Assembly (NCBI GenBank): GCA_028280565.1
Contig: JANQLQ010000106.1
Span: 1 to 34,076 of the forward strand
Reading direction: 5' to 3'
DNA from: Fulvivirga sp.
GTDB lineage: Bacteria > Bacteroidota > Bacteroidia > Cytophagales > Cyclobacteriaceae
DNA: 34,076 nt
Part shown: positions 1 through 9,055 of the stretch, piece after piece
How the letters are laid out: the number at the start of each line of letters is the position of its first letter
Position numbering within the stretch: position 1 is the first letter of the stretch
The notes under the pieces: generated by a model
What the model was told of the DNA's origin: nothing
The model's database searches: none
What the model saw: the letters and a program-made list of their open reading frames with translations, nothing else
Translations under genes and position numbers: made by a program

Positions 1-101
1 GCGTTTTGCGCGGAAAATGGGCTTTGTTGCTGGCGCCCTTTTCTTTTGTTTCGTTTTCTTTTGGGCGTGCAAAAGAAAACGAAAACCGAGCTTAGAACCC
101 C
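1..101. repeat. Dispersed repeat, left-hand partial copy with hairpin
   Basis: This stretch matches the last 100 bases of the window (33977-34076) with few differences, so the window begins and ends inside the same repeat family. It contains a perfect 14-bp inverted repeat (49-62 with 71-84) around an 8-base loop gggcgtgc. A short open frame of 63 codons runs through it, but it is hydrophobic then basic, has no family resemblance and is explained by the T-rich then A-rich arms of the hairpin. I therefore treat this as non-coding repeat DNA. Bases 102-290 show nothing recognisable. Confidence 0.75.
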
Positions 102-292
102 GAAATTCCGCTTATACTGCTCGTTTCCAGGTTTGCATCACCCGAAACATTTCAAAATATGACCCTACTTTGCCAAAACTAAACGTTTTACTATCAAAGC
201 TAATTTGAAACAGTCGGGCCACGTAAAAGGAGTTAATAACAGTAGAGCATGGAAAATTGTCCAATACAAAGGAAACCGTGTTTTGTATGAAA

Positions 293-321
293 CAAAAAAA
301 TCCCGGCTAGTTTGCCGGGAT
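293..321 (-). terminator. Rho-independent terminator of the adaptor/ABC operon
   Basis: An 8-bp perfect stem (300-307 with 314-321, core atcccggc/gccgggat) encloses a six-base loop. Read on the minus strand it is followed by seven T residues (293-299). It lies about 35 bases after the stop codon of the ABC ATPase, exactly where an end signal for that minus-strand operon is expected. Confidence 0.85.
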
Positions 322-355
322 CCTATTTTTGAATTATTGACCTTCTAGACCTACA

Positions 356-1045
356 TTAAATATGGAATTGCTCCTTGATGTTTTCCGTAACGACCTTACC
401 GTCAAACAGGTTAATGATCCTGTGTGCATAGTTGGCATCGTACGGAGAGTGTGTTACCATGATGATCGTTGTTCCTTCTTCATTGAGTTCTGCTAATAAT
501 TTCATGACTTCCTCGCCATTGGCCGAGTCCAGGTTACCCGTAGGCTCATCCGCTAATATTACACGAGGCTTAGCTACGATGGCCCGGGCGATGGCTACCC
601 TTTGCTGCTGCCCCCCGGAGAGTTGCTGTGGAAAGTGATTTCGCCGGTGCATGATGTTCATTCGCTCCAGCACTTCTTCCACCCGCTGCTTTCTTTCCGC
701 GGAAGGCACTTTTAGGTACAGCAGGGGAAGCTCTACATTTTCAAATACCGTAAGCTCATCGATCAAGTTAAAGCTTTGGAATACGAAGCCGATCGAGCCT
801 TTTCTTAACTGTGCCCGTTGTCTTTCGGAATAGCGTGATACCTCGTGCTCCCCGAAGTGATACTCGCCGTCGGTAGGGTTATCCAACAAGCCTAAAATAT
901 TGAGTAAAGTAGACTTACCACAGCCAGAGGGCCCCATAATGGCGACAAACTCTCCCTCTTTGATTTCTATGTTGATGCTGTTTAAAGCAGTGGTTTCTAC
1001 TTCATCAGTGGTGTAAACCTTTTGTAAATTCTTGATTTTGATCAT
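356..1045 (-). CDS. ABC transporter ATP-binding protein, MacB/LolD type
   Basis: This 229-residue protein is the cytoplasmic ATPase of an ABC transporter. Its size and motifs fit the LolD/MacB/FtsE branch, whose members power envelope lipoprotein release or tripartite efflux through FtsX-like permeases. Visible motifs are Walker [10 protein letters not shown] (38-46), Q-loop Gln90, signature LSGGQ (142-146), Walker B ILADE (163-167) with the following PTGNLD, and the H-loop His199. It lies 70 bases behind the HlyD-type adaptor gene on the same strand and ends at a clear terminator. The partner permease is not in the window: there is no membrane protein gene between this gene and the window edge. 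It is probably co-transcribed with the adaptor from the sigma-54 promoter near 2420. The substrate cannot be told from sequence. Confidence 0.93.
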   Translation of the reverse strand: MIKIKNLQKVYTTDEVETTALNSINIEIKEGEFVAIMGPSGCGKSTLLNILGLLDNPTDGEYHFGEHEVSRYSERQRAQLRKGSIGFVFQSFNLIDELTVFENVELPLLYLKVPSAERKQRVEEVLERMNIMHRRNHFPQQLSGGQQQRVAIARAIVAKPRVILADEPTGNLDSANGEEVMKLLAELNEEGTTIIMVTHSPYDANYAHRIINLFDGKVVTENIKEQFHI

Positions 1046-1115
1046 GTCATTAAATATTTAGTCCTGAGCTTTTGTATTTTAAAATTTCTATGTCCAACGT
1101 TTTGTTTCCCCACAT

Positions 1116-2366
1116 CTATTTAAGGATCAGTACCTCGTTATCACCAAAGTTATCGTAGGAAGAAGTGATCACCCTGTCCCCCGGCTCCAAGCCTTCCAGC
1201 ACCTCGAAGTGCTCGGTATTTTTCCTGCCCAACCGGATGTTCCTTTTTTCGGCTTTGGACTCGTCATTACTCACTACGAACACCCAGTTTCCCCCCGTGT
1301 CTTTGTAAAAACCTCCTACCGGTAGCAGTAGCTCTTCAGAAGGCTGTCCCAGCTCTATCCTCATCCTCAACGATTGGCCTCTTCTTATACCATTTGGAGT
1401 TTCATTTACAAATTCCATATCTACTTCGAACCTTCCATTGATAATATTAGGATAAATATAAGTTATAATCAACTGGTACTGCTTATTATCGAAGCGTGTG
1501 GTAGCCGATAATCCTTTCGATATCTTGGGCAGATAGAGCTCATCTATCGGTACTCTGACTTTGTAGCTGCCCACCTTATCGACTTGTCCCAGCCTCTGCC
1601 CGGGATTTACAGATTGCCCTTCCACTAACTGTGGGGTAGTTAACTGGCCTTGAATAGGTGAGCGGATGGTAAGATTATCGAGGATCTGTCCCACGCCTTC
1701 CAGGCTTTCAGTCATCCTTCTTTCGGATTTATTGAACTGGTCCAGTTGCCGGACACGGCTGATCGAGTCCTTTTTATAACTGGCGTAGGTTATTTCCCTA
1801 CGCTTTAAATTGTACTCATAATCGGCCTTGGTTTGCTCATAGGTCTGCAAAGAGATCAGTTCTTTTTCATAAAGCATCTTTTGCCTGTTGTATTGCGGCT
1901 CAAGTTTTTCAAGCTGATTATCAATTAGGGCCAGGGTCTGTTGCTGCTGGAGATCATTCTGCTCCAGCTGTAGCATGGTACGCCTGATCTGGTTGATACT
2001 TTCGTTCAAGCTGGCTTCTTGGCTAAGTACATTGAGTTCACGGTTCAGGTTAGATAACTCGATGATCACATCGCCGGTTTGGAGCATGGCGCCACTCTCG
2101 GCATGTACCTTCCGGATCGTACCTCCTTCAATAGCATCCAGGTAGAACGTCACACTGGGCTCTACCGTACCGGTTTGGGGGATAAATTCCAAGAAAGCGC
2201 CTCGTTTCACATCAGCGATAGTTATCTTTTCTTTTTCTACATTCAGTTTACTACGCCGGTCAGCAAAAAGCAATTGGTAACCTACGAAAACGACTAGGAG
2301 CGTGATCCCGAAGATGGTTCCAATTCGCTTAAAGGTCCATTTTTTTTTCTTTATTTTTTTATCCAT
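1116..2366 (-). CDS. HlyD/MacA-type periplasmic adaptor (membrane fusion) protein
   Basis: This 416-residue protein should be the periplasmic adaptor that joins an inner-membrane ABC transporter to an outer-membrane channel. It has a lysine-rich N-terminus and one membrane anchor (about 15-35). A half lipoyl domain follows around residues 70-105 (GGTIRKVHAESGAMLQTGD). Next comes a long Gln/Glu/Leu-rich coiled-coil hairpin (about 110-220), the second lipoyl half (about 225-255, IRSPIQGQL) and beta-barrel and membrane-proximal domains up to the end. It begins an operon with the ABC ATPase, 70 bases apart. Upstream lies a -24/-12 sigma-54 promoter candidate and a divergent NtrC-type regulator. 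No permease and no TolC-like gene are seen nearby, so the complex must be completed by genes elsewhere. Confidence 0.9.
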   Translation of the reverse strand: MDKKIKKKKWTFKRIGTIFGITLLVVFVGYQLLFADRRSKLNVEKEKITIADVKRGAFLEFIPQTGTVEPSVTFYLDAIEGGTIRKVHAESGAMLQTGDVIIELSNLNRELNVLSQEASLNESINQIRRTMLQLEQNDLQQQQTLALIDNQLEKLEPQYNRQKMLYEKELISLQTYEQTKADYEYNLKRREITYASYKKDSISRVRQLDQFNKSERRMTESLEGVGQILDNLTIRSPIQGQLTTPQLVEGQSVNPGQRLGQVDKVGSYKVRVPIDELYLPKISKGLSATTRFDNKQYQLIITYIYPNIINGRFEVDMEFVNETPNGIRRGQSLRMRIELGQPSEELLLPVGGFYKDTGGNWVFVVSNDESKAEKRNIRLGRKNTEHFEVLEGLEPGDRVITSSYDNFGDNEVLILK

Positions 2367-2411
2367 GCGGGAAAGCCGTGGGGCTGTTCAAGTTCTAACT
2401 GTTTTACCAAT

Positions 2412-2429
2412 TGCCAACAAGTGTGCCAA
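2412..2429 (-). promoter_or_regulatory. Candidate sigma-54 (-24/-12) promoter of the adaptor/ABC operon
   Basis: Read on the minus strand the site is TTGGCACACTTGTTGGCA. It has a full TTGGCAC -24 element, and TTGG(C) in the -12 position with the spacing of the RpoN consensus (TGGCAC-N5-TTGC), off by one G. Transcription would begin near 2400, about 35 bases before the adaptor ATG. The divergent neighbour encodes a sigma-54 activator, which is the expected partner. Possible activator sites further upstream are the inverted repeats ggacg/cgtcc (2493-2506) and aaaggcgcc/ggcgcttt (2565-2592). The rest of 2367-2659 shows nothing else. Confidence 0.55.
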
Positions 2430-2659
2430 TTCAATGAAACGTTCATAAAACGCCTCCTAATGAAAAACAAGAGTCCGATAACGTTCAATGATGGACGCGA
2501 CCGTCCGCAGGCGAACATTTCTCTAAAAGCTGCGTAATAGTGAGACAGTACAAAAAAGCTATGGAAAGGCGCCTGTGGCCACCCTGGCGCTTTAAACGCC
2601 CTCCAGCCATCAAAACGGTATCAACTTTGTGCTCTAGAAAGACGAAATAACTCGTGCAA

Positions 2660-4051
2660 ATGATAGAAAGGAACAAATCAGGCAAAATATTGATCGTAGA
2701 CGATAACGAAGACTTGCTGAAAGCAGCCAAGATCTTCTTGAAAAGACATTTCCAACAAGTAGACCTGGAGGTGAACCCGGAAACTATTCCTACCTTGTTA
2801 CATAACGAAAGCTACGATGTCATTTTATTGGATATGAATTTCACGAAAGACGTAAGTAGCGGCAAAGAGGGTTACTACTGGCTGGAAAAGATCCTGGAAA
2901 TCGACCCTTCCTCCGTAGTGGTGTTGATCACGGCCTATGGCGACGTGCAAATGGCTGTAAAAGCAATTAAAGCCGGCGCTACTGATTTCGTATTAAAACC
3001 TTGGGAAAACGAAAAACTGCTGGCCACCTTGTTCTCCGCCATGCGCTTACGGGAGACACGGCTGGAGGTAGAAGACCTGAAGAGCAAACAAAAGATCATC
3101 AACCTCAAGATCAATGACCGATACAATGACATCATAGGGCAAAGCCCCGCCATTCAAAAGGTATTTGAAACGATCGACCGCGTGGCAGCCACAGATGCCA
3201 ACGTCTTGATCCTCGGGGAAAACGGCACCGGGAAGGAGTTGGTGGCCCGTGCGATCCATAATAACTCGGCAAGGAAGGGTCATGTTTTTGTCAATGTGGA
3301 CCTGGGCTCTGTGAGTGAGACTTTGTTCGAAAGCGAACTGTTCGGTCATAAAAAGGGGTCATTTACGGATGCTAAAGAAGATCGGGCAGGCCGGTTTGAA
3401 ATTGCGAACAAGGGCACTCTTTTCTTAGACGAGATCGGCAATTTATCGCTCCCCCTCCAAGCCAAGCTGTTGACCGTGTTACAAAACCGAAAGGTAAATC
3501 GCGTTGGGTCCAATAAGCAGTTGGACATCGACATTCGATTGGTATGCGCTACCAATATGCCTCTATACGATATGGTAAAAGACAATAAGTTCCGGCAAGA
3601 CCTGCTCTACCGTATCAATACCATCGAGGTACACCTGCCCCCGTTGAGGGAACGGCTGGAGGACATCCCCTTACTCGCCGATCATTTCTTAAAACACTAT
3701 TCGGAAAAGTATAAAAAACCGGTATGTAAGATCAGTGACGCAGCTACGACCCGCATGCAAAAGCATAATTGGCCCGGCAATATCCGTGAACTTCAGCACG
3801 CCTTAGAGCGCGCCGTGATCATGGGTAACTCCCAGGTACTGCAGCCAGAGGATTTTAACTTTACCAACACACACCAAAACCAAGCGGACGGTGACAATGT
3901 AATGCTTGACCAGTTTAAGCTGGAAGACGTAGAAAAAATACTGATCCGTAAGGTTTTAAAGCGATATAATGGCAATATTACGCAAGCTGCTTCCGAATTA
4001 GGGCTCACCCGGTCATCTTTGTACCGGAGGTTAGAAAAATATGGTCTTTAA
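2660..4051 (+). CDS. Sigma-54-dependent response regulator, NtrC family
   Basis: This DNA-binding response regulator activates RpoN promoters once phosphorylated. Counting from the ATG at 2660 (a GTG two codons earlier is an alternative), it has a receiver domain (about 8-125; acidic pair DD14-15, phosphoacceptor Asp58, Lys113) and a central AAA+ domain (about 155-390). The AAA+ part has Walker A GENGTGKE (186-193), Walker B LFLDEIG and an arginine-rich sensor segment. The Fis-type helix-turn-helix is at the C-terminus (NITQAASELGLTRSSLYRRL). The sigma-54 contact loop, normally GAFTGA, reads GSFTDA (233-238). The gene overlaps the next kinase gene by 11 bases, so the two form a two-component pair. 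The likely target is the divergent adaptor/ABC operon with its -24/-12 site. Confidence 0.93.
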   Translation: MIERNKSGKILIVDDNEDLLKAAKIFLKRHFQQVDLEVNPETIPTLLHNESYDVILLDMNFTKDVSSGKEGYYWLEKILEIDPSSVVVLITAYGDVQMAVKAIKAGATDFVLKPWENEKLLATLFSAMRLRETRLEVEDLKSKQKIINLKINDRYNDIIGQSPAIQKVFETIDRVAATDANVLILGENGTGKELVARAIHNNSARKGHVFVNVDLGSVSETLFESELFGHKKGSFTDAKEDRAGRFEIANKGTLFLDEIGNLSLPLQAKLLTVLQNRKVNRVGSNKQLDIDIRLVCATNMPLYDMVKDNKFRQDLLYRINTIEVHLPPLRERLEDIPLLADHFLKHYSEKYKKPVCKISDAATTRMQKHNWPGNIRELQHALERAVIMGNSQVLQPEDFNFTNTHQNQADGDNVMLDQFKLEDVEKILIRKVLKRYNGNITQAASELGLTRSSLYRRLEKYGL

Positions 4052-5393
4052 GGACTTTAGATTCAGGGTCGCCTTACGTGTGATCCTTTTAGGGGTGGTG
4101 ATGGGCAGCTTAGTTTGGACCTTAAGCGACCCTTCCATGTTGATCACTACGGTTTTACTTGGGATAGTGGTGGTCTTGGTCCTTCTGGAACTCTTCCGGT
4201 TTATCTCACGCACCAATCGTAAGCTCACACGTTTCTTAGAATCTGTCAAATATTCTGACTTTGTAAGCGCCTTTAACGCCGATAATGAATTGGGCGTTAG
4301 TTTTAAAGACCTTAACGTAGCCTTCAATGACGTACTGGAGGCTTTTCGAAAAGCGCGTTCAGAAAAAGAAGAGCACCTGCAATACCTGAATACCATTGTA
4401 GAACACGTAAGTACCGGCCTTATCTCCTATGATGCCGATGGCAACGTGCAATTGATCAATGCTACTGCTAAGCGCTTTTTACGTGTGGAAAACCTTAGGA
4501 ACATCGAGGAGTTGATCGAAACCCAATCCCGGCTCTACAAAGTACTTTTTGACTTGCCAGCAGGAAAGAGTACTTTGTACCGGATAGAGGGGGATATCCA
4601 GCTTTCTGTGCATGCTACCAACATCATATTACGAGGAAAACAGATCAAGCTCGTTGCCCTACAGAATATACAACCCGAACTGCAAAAAAAGGAACTCGAA
4701 GCCTGGCAAAATCTTACCCGCGTGTTACGCCACGAGATCATGAACTCCATGACGCCTATCGCTTCCCTTACCTCCACTATGAAAGATATACTGGTAGAAG
4801 ACCTGCAGGAAAATAATGGGCATTACGAACTGCCGGATGATGCGGTAGAAGACCTGCAAGAAGGCTTAGGCACCATCGAGGGAAGAAGCCAGGGGCTCAT
4901 ACGTTTTATTGACGCGTACCGCGACTACACCTCCATACCCCTGCCTAAGGTAAAACCAATACAAGTAAAACAACTGCTGGAGCATGTGACCAAATTACTC
5001 AAAATTGAGCTTAGAAAGGCTAAGGTAGAAATTAGTGTGAATGTGCCCATGGATCACCTTTCGGTACAAGCCGACGAAGAATTGATAGAACAGGTTTTGA
5101 TCAACTTGGTGAAAAACGCCATAGAAGCTTTCAGGGCGGATCATGCGAACCCGAGGGTCTGTATTAAAGCTATGATGAACGAAAACGATAGCGTGCAGAT
5201 CATGGTAGAAGACAATGGAAAAGGGATCATACGTGAAGCTTTGGACCAGGTATTTATCCCTTTCTACTCGACGAAATCCACCGGTTCAGGCATTGGGCTA
5301 AGCCTTTCCCGTCAGATCATGCAATTGCATAATGGTACACTCACTGTAGATTCAGAGCCTAACGAGCGTACGGTCTTTACACTAACCTTTTAA
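4041..5393 (+). CDS. NtrY-like membrane sensor histidine kinase
   Basis: This 450-residue kinase probably phosphorylates the regulator encoded just upstream, whose 3' end overlaps its start by 11 bases. It has two membrane segments (about 9-26 and 32-53) with almost no periplasmic loop. A short linker and a PAS-like domain (about 112-210) follow. The dimerisation/phosphorylation helix carries His231 in RHEIMNSMTP, an H-box typical of NtrB/NtrY kinases. The ATPase domain has the N-box NLVKNAIEAF, the G1 box DNGKG and the G2 box STGSGIGLSLSRQ. With such a small extracytoplasmic part, the signal is more likely sensed in the membrane or cytoplasm, which would fit envelope stress or transporter status. 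That is inference. No clear terminator follows. Confidence 0.92.
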   Translation: MVFKDFRFRVALRVILLGVVMGSLVWTLSDPSMLITTVLLGIVVVLVLLELFRFISRTNRKLTRFLESVKYSDFVSAFNADNELGVSFKDLNVAFNDVLEAFRKARSEKEEHLQYLNTIVEHVSTGLISYDADGNVQLINATAKRFLRVENLRNIEELIETQSRLYKVLFDLPAGKSTLYRIEGDIQLSVHATNIILRGKQIKLVALQNIQPELQKKELEAWQNLTRVLRHEIMNSMTPIASLTSTMKDILVEDLQENNGHYELPDDAVEDLQEGLGTIEGRSQGLIRFIDAYRDYTSIPLPKVKPIQVKQLLEHVTKLLKIELRKAKVEISVNVPMDHLSVQADEELIEQVLINLVKNAIEAFRADHANPRVCIKAMMNENDSVQIMVEDNGKGIIREALDQVFIPFYSTKSTGSGIGLSLSRQIMQLHNGTLTVDSEPNERTVFTLTF

Positions 5394-5553
5394 AAAATAC
5401 CGGGATAGTCAACCGTTCTTTGCCAGGTTTGGCTTACGATAAAGTTCACCATCGATCGTTATCGAGGACTTTATTTTAGGGCATTTGGAAGGCAGGTAGG
5501 CAGGGAGCAAGATTTTGTGAACTGACCGAACGGAAACCTAGAAACGTGAGTTG

Positions 5554-5736
5554 GATATAAAAACAGGGCCAGGTTAAATCGTAGAGAAGATCCCTTTGTG
5601 ATTCTTTGAGCTTTGGTGCCTTCGTGGCGAAGCTTCCTAGGCCACTAAGACGCAAATGCCCCAAGGGCCACCAAGCTTACGTGCCAAAACTGCCCTGGCT
5701 AACATCAAACTGATAAACAATTATCGAGCCCAGGTT
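5554..5736. repeat. Dispersed palindromic repeat, copy A
   Basis: This 183-bp stretch is closely similar along its whole length to 19898-20079, including the edges gatataaaa and cccaggtt. The left arm of the palindrome (ttgagctttggtgcctt, near 5606-5622) is preserved. The right arm (5641-5675) has diverged, so this copy can no longer form the long perfect hairpin of copy B. Words such as ccaccaag and ctttggtgcc recur in such elements. No open reading frame of note lies in it. Confidence 0.8.
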
Positions 5737-5785
5737 AGAACAACGATCCACGGTCAACGACAAAGCAGATTCTTGTTCTCGCACA

Positions 5786-5973
5786 TAGCTTAACGTGAGT
5801 TTTGGGTTAATCAACCCACTTAGAATACTTCACTTAAATGCAAAGTATTGAAAGCCAGCCTTTAACCGCAGAGGACACGGAGTAATCTCTGTGGCTCTCG
5901 GCGGTCTTCTCCATTTTCTCTGTGGTTAAACCATTGATTACTTGGCAATTAAACTCAAAACTTAAGTTAGCTT
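5786..5973. repeat. Nested inverted-repeat element, MITE-like
   Basis: The outer arms are imperfect inverted repeats about 25 bp long (5786-5810 and 5949-5973, sharing the core gttttgrgtt..aa). The inner arms are 13 bp with one mismatch (5861-5873 tttaaccgcagag, 5918-5930 ctctgtggttaaa). The inner part also repeats ctctgtgg-like words. There is no coding potential. A small non-autonomous element or a folded transcript would both explain it. The remaining 5394-5553 and 5974-6123 hold no gene that I can see. Confidence 0.45.
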
Positions 5974-6123
5974 AAAGCATGACGATCTTTTTCATTTTGG
6001 GCATCCCATTAAAATGAATTATGACATTTCCTCCCAGTACCCTTTGTACCTGTTGCTTTCATCGCAGCCCTGTCACTTTTACAAATCCTAGGTAACGACC
6101 AGTGCGTTGAAATCAGAAAGAGG

Positions 6124-6155
6124 GCATCCCTGAAAATTCAATTAGCGTATGGAAG
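6124..6155. repeat. Fragment of the 161-bp terminal repeat family
   Basis: About 26 of 32 bases agree with 33716-33747 (shared words gcatc, tgaaaattca, gcgtatgga). The fragment lies just behind the stop codon of the CHAT gene, so the repeat family also marks an operon end inside the window. A second, weaker similarity is at 5997-6020 (tttgggcatc..attaaaa). Confidence 0.45.
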
Positions 6156-6175
6156 CCTAAGATCATCAAACAAGA

Positions 6176-9049
6176 TCAATTCCCCATCAATATAAAAGCG
6201 GCCCAATAAAAAGGATTCTTTGACACTTGAGCACCATGTGAATCCAGGAAACGGACCAGGTCCTGGTCCCATGCTATCGATTTGAGTTCTTTTTTTTCAT
6301 CGGTGATGTTATTATTGATCAAGTCTCTTTGGGCATAATTAAGTGCATAGGCGACATCGTAACCCGCTTGGAGGTATTGATAAAAACGTGTCATCAGTAT
6401 GGCGGTGACGGCATCCTGCACTTTCCAAAGGCTTACCACAACGGCCGGGGTACCCCCGTAAATGAAGGCCCTGCTGAGACCTACAAGGTCATCTCCCCCG
6501 GTAATCTCTCCCAAACCTGTGTCGCAGGCGCTTAAAGTGACTAATCGAGCATCGAGTCTAAGGTTGAAGATCTCGTTAACGGTAAGCTTACCATCCTCGT
6601 TTTCAGAAGGGTGCATGAGCAGGTAAGAATAACCAGGCTGTCTTTTGTTAAATACCCCGTGCGTGGCGACATGCAAATAACGTGCATTGTGGGCCTTACT
6701 CTTAAAAAATCCTTCCGTAAAATCGGCACCTACCCTTTTTTCCACAACTTGGTAAACTTTCGCTAGTTGATCAACCTCTTTGGTGGTAGCAGGCAAACCG
6801 GGATAGTCTTCCACCGGGGCGTTGCCCAGCGCCAAGGCTAGGAATCTACCCTCTAAGGCCGGGGCCATGATCTTGCAATAGTACCATGTGGAGGACGATG
6901 GGGCTATGGAAATCACTTGTTTTTCTAACAGGTATTGATCATTATTATCCAAAAGCGCCCCGAAAGGAAGAAAATGGAGCCTTCCATGCGGTACGATGAT
7001 TACCTGGTCATAACCGCACAGATCGTCTTCCAAGGGCTGGATCAAGCGTGTATAAAGTCGCCGCAGGCTCTCGTTGATATACCCGGTGTCCTGGATAGCT
7101 ATCGAATTACTGAACCCGTCAAGCTCTCTTTTTAAGTCGTCACTAGTAAGCTCTAGAGTATTGACTTCCAGTTTTTTATGATCTAATACCCAGGCGACCA
7201 CTTCGCGTTCTCCCACCCAATATTCTAAGATGACCGTCCCGGGGTCGAGTTTCTGCTGGATGGTAGTTAGCGGCGGAGGGTCCACGGCCACCAAGCCGGA
7301 ATAAGCCGGGTGGTGTAACTTGATCTCCAGCAAAAGGTCTTGGTAACGCCGCTGCGCTATATGTAACGCTTTGTACAGTTCGGCCCGTGACGAGTTTCGT
7401 TCGGTTTCACGGATCTTTTTGTCCAGTTGTTGGATCTTGATGCGTAATTGCTGCTCACGGCGTGCCCTATCTTGGTCACCTGGCTCGTTATTCAACACTT
7501 TTTGATTCCCCAGCATATCCAAAAAGCTTCTCGCCCGGGCTTTTTCATTGATCTCGAAAGTTTTAGATAAAAGCATGTGATCCCCGGTACGTTCAAACTC
7601 ACTAAGCAAAAGCCGGATATGGCGATCATACAGGGTGAGTTTGTCGGAAGCAAAAGCACTTTTAAGCTCGCTGGCGGTCAACCCCTCACGCAGCATTTCT
7701 ACAATGCCCTGGCTTTTTTCATAGCAAAGTAAAGCGCTGTCCGCTTGCTCAACCTCTTCGTAACACTTGCCGCGTAAGTACCATATTTTCCAAGCCAGCG
7801 CCGGCCTTTGGGTCATGCTCAAAGCCCTATTTGCCCGGAGAAAAGCGGATTCGAACCTTTTCTGCTGGAAAAACAACTCACCCTGCGCCAAATGAACTTC
7901 TGCCAGGCCTTCTTCACTTCCTACGGCAAAAAAATGGTCGTGGGCTTTTAGCAAAAAAAGCGCTGCACTACCAAGTTCACGTTGAACGATCATGGACTGA
8001 CCAAGCTTTAATGCTGATAGCGCCGCTGCCATCCTAGCTCCTTGGGATTCGTAATATTCAAAGCGTTCGGCCGTATTTTCAGCAGCTAACCCGGGAGCCG
8101 AATTATTACCCGGATTCGAAGCGGTTAGCTGGGTATTCATTGCTTCCCGGTAACTATGTTCGGCTTTTTTGCTGTCGCCTAACGCTTTGTAAATATCACC
8201 TAAACGTGACAACGCCGTAATGATCTGCGGAGTCACCTTTGATTGCCTGGCATAGCGAAGGGCCTCTAGTTGATTTCTTAATGCCTCTTCATACGCTCCT
8301 CTCATAAGTTCTACCTGGGCAAGGGCCTGCAACTGGCGTGTTGGGTAAGTAGAATTTTCCCGGGCTTGTTCTTCTGAAAGTCTCAATAGTCTTTCCGACG
8401 TTTCTAGGTCGCCCGACTCCCTGTAGATGATCCCTTTTATCAAAAGAATCTCAGCCTCGGCAGCTTCATTACCCGGCATAGTGGTGAGTAGCCTTTCTGC
8501 CTTTGCCGCCATCTTTTCTGCCTTTTCAAAATCACCTAGCACCATCCTAACACGCGCGACAGCCAAGTATGTATCCAGCAGAGACGCTTTTTTCACCGTT
8601 TTGGTCGTCTCCTGCCCAACTTCTCCCAGTACCATAGCTTTTTCAAGGTAATCCAGCGCAGCCGTATAATTGCCCTGGTAGCCCCGGAGTAGCCCAAGGG
8701 CACGGTAATCCTCGATTACGGTTAGTTTATTTTTGTTTACCGTTGTGTCCAATCGTAGCGCCTCTTGCAGGTGGATCTCTGCCTGGTCATAGCGATTTTG
8801 AACACTGTAAGCATGTGCGAGCTTTCTTCTCACCTCCGCCTCCATGACCGTGTTTCGATATATACCCAATTGCGGGGCAACTTTTAAATATTCCTGGTAC
8901 TGCTCGATAGCTTGCGTATAGTTGCCTTGGTTATTGTGGAGATCTCCCCACCGGGCCAACTGTGTAGCTACCACGGCAGGGCTGGTACAGCCTGCTACCC
9001 ACAAGAGTAAGTTAAAAAGAAAATATAGCTCTCGCTTAAAACAGGACAT
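6176..9049 (-). CDS. TPR-CHAT protease-like lipoprotein
   Basis: This 957-residue protein joins about ten tetratricopeptide repeats to a CHAT domain, the caspase-related cysteine peptidase fold. The N-terminus is a lipoprotein signal with lipobox VAGC and lipidated Cys21. Tetratricopeptide repeats span about 30-450. A charged coiled coil follows (about 530-595), then the CHAT domain (about 600-957). The catalytic pair is visible: His797 in YLHVATHG and Cys842 in TLSACDTG, followed by GGDDLVGLSRAFIYGG. Both residues are present, so it should be active. It is the last gene of a seven-gene operon, 6 bases behind the previous stop. CHAT proteins are usually thought of as cytoplasmic, so an envelope-anchored one is noteworthy. 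Its substrate is unknown. It might process one of the barrels or lipoproteins of its own operon, which is inference. Confidence 0.92.
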   Translation of the reverse strand: MSCFKRELYFLFNLLLWVAGCTSPAVVATQLARWGDLHNNQGNYTQAIEQYQEYLKVAPQLGIYRNTVMEAEVRRKLAHAYSVQNRYDQAEIHLQEALRLDTTVNKNKLTVIEDYRALGLLRGYQGNYTAALDYLEKAMVLGEVGQETTKTVKKASLLDTYLAVARVRMVLGDFEKAEKMAAKAERLLTTMPGNEAAEAEILLIKGIIYRESGDLETSERLLRLSEEQARENSTYPTRQLQALAQVELMRGAYEEALRNQLEALRYARQSKVTPQIITALSRLGDIYKALGDSKKAEHSYREAMNTQLTASNPGNNSAPGLAAENTAERFEYYESQGARMAAALSALKLGQSMIVQRELGSAALFLLKAHDHFFAVGSEEGLAEVHLAQGELFFQQKRFESAFLRANRALSMTQRPALAWKIWYLRGKCYEEVEQADSALLCYEKSQGIVEMLREGLTASELKSAFASDKLTLYDRHIRLLLSEFERTGDHMLLSKTFEINEKARARSFLDMLGNQKVLNNEPGDQDRARREQQLRIKIQQLDKKIRETERNSSRAELYKALHIAQRRYQDLLLEIKLHHPAYSGLVAVDPPPLTTIQQKLDPGTVILEYWVGEREVVAWVLDHKKLEVNTLELTSDDLKRELDGFSNSIAIQDTGYINESLRRLYTRLIQPLEDDLCGYDQVIIVPHGRLHFLPFGALLDNNDQYLLEKQVISIAPSSSTWYYCKIMAPALEGRFLALALGNAPVEDYPGLPATTKEVDQLAKVYQVVEKRVGADFTEGFFKSKAHNARYLHVATHGVFNKRQPGYSYLLMHPSENEDGKLTVNEIFNLRLDARLVTLSACDTGLGEITGGDDLVGLSRAFIYGGTPAVVVSLWKVQDAVTAILMTRFYQYLQAGYDVAYALNYAQRDLINNNITDEKKELKSIAWDQDLVRFLDSHGAQVSKNPFYWAAFILMGN

Positions 9050-9055
9050 CGGTGG

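Noticed and set aside
17-208. Short hydrophobic-basic open frame at the left edge
   Set aside because: It lies in repeat DNA that recurs at 33977-34076. The repeat hairpin explains the composition, and there is no family resemblance.
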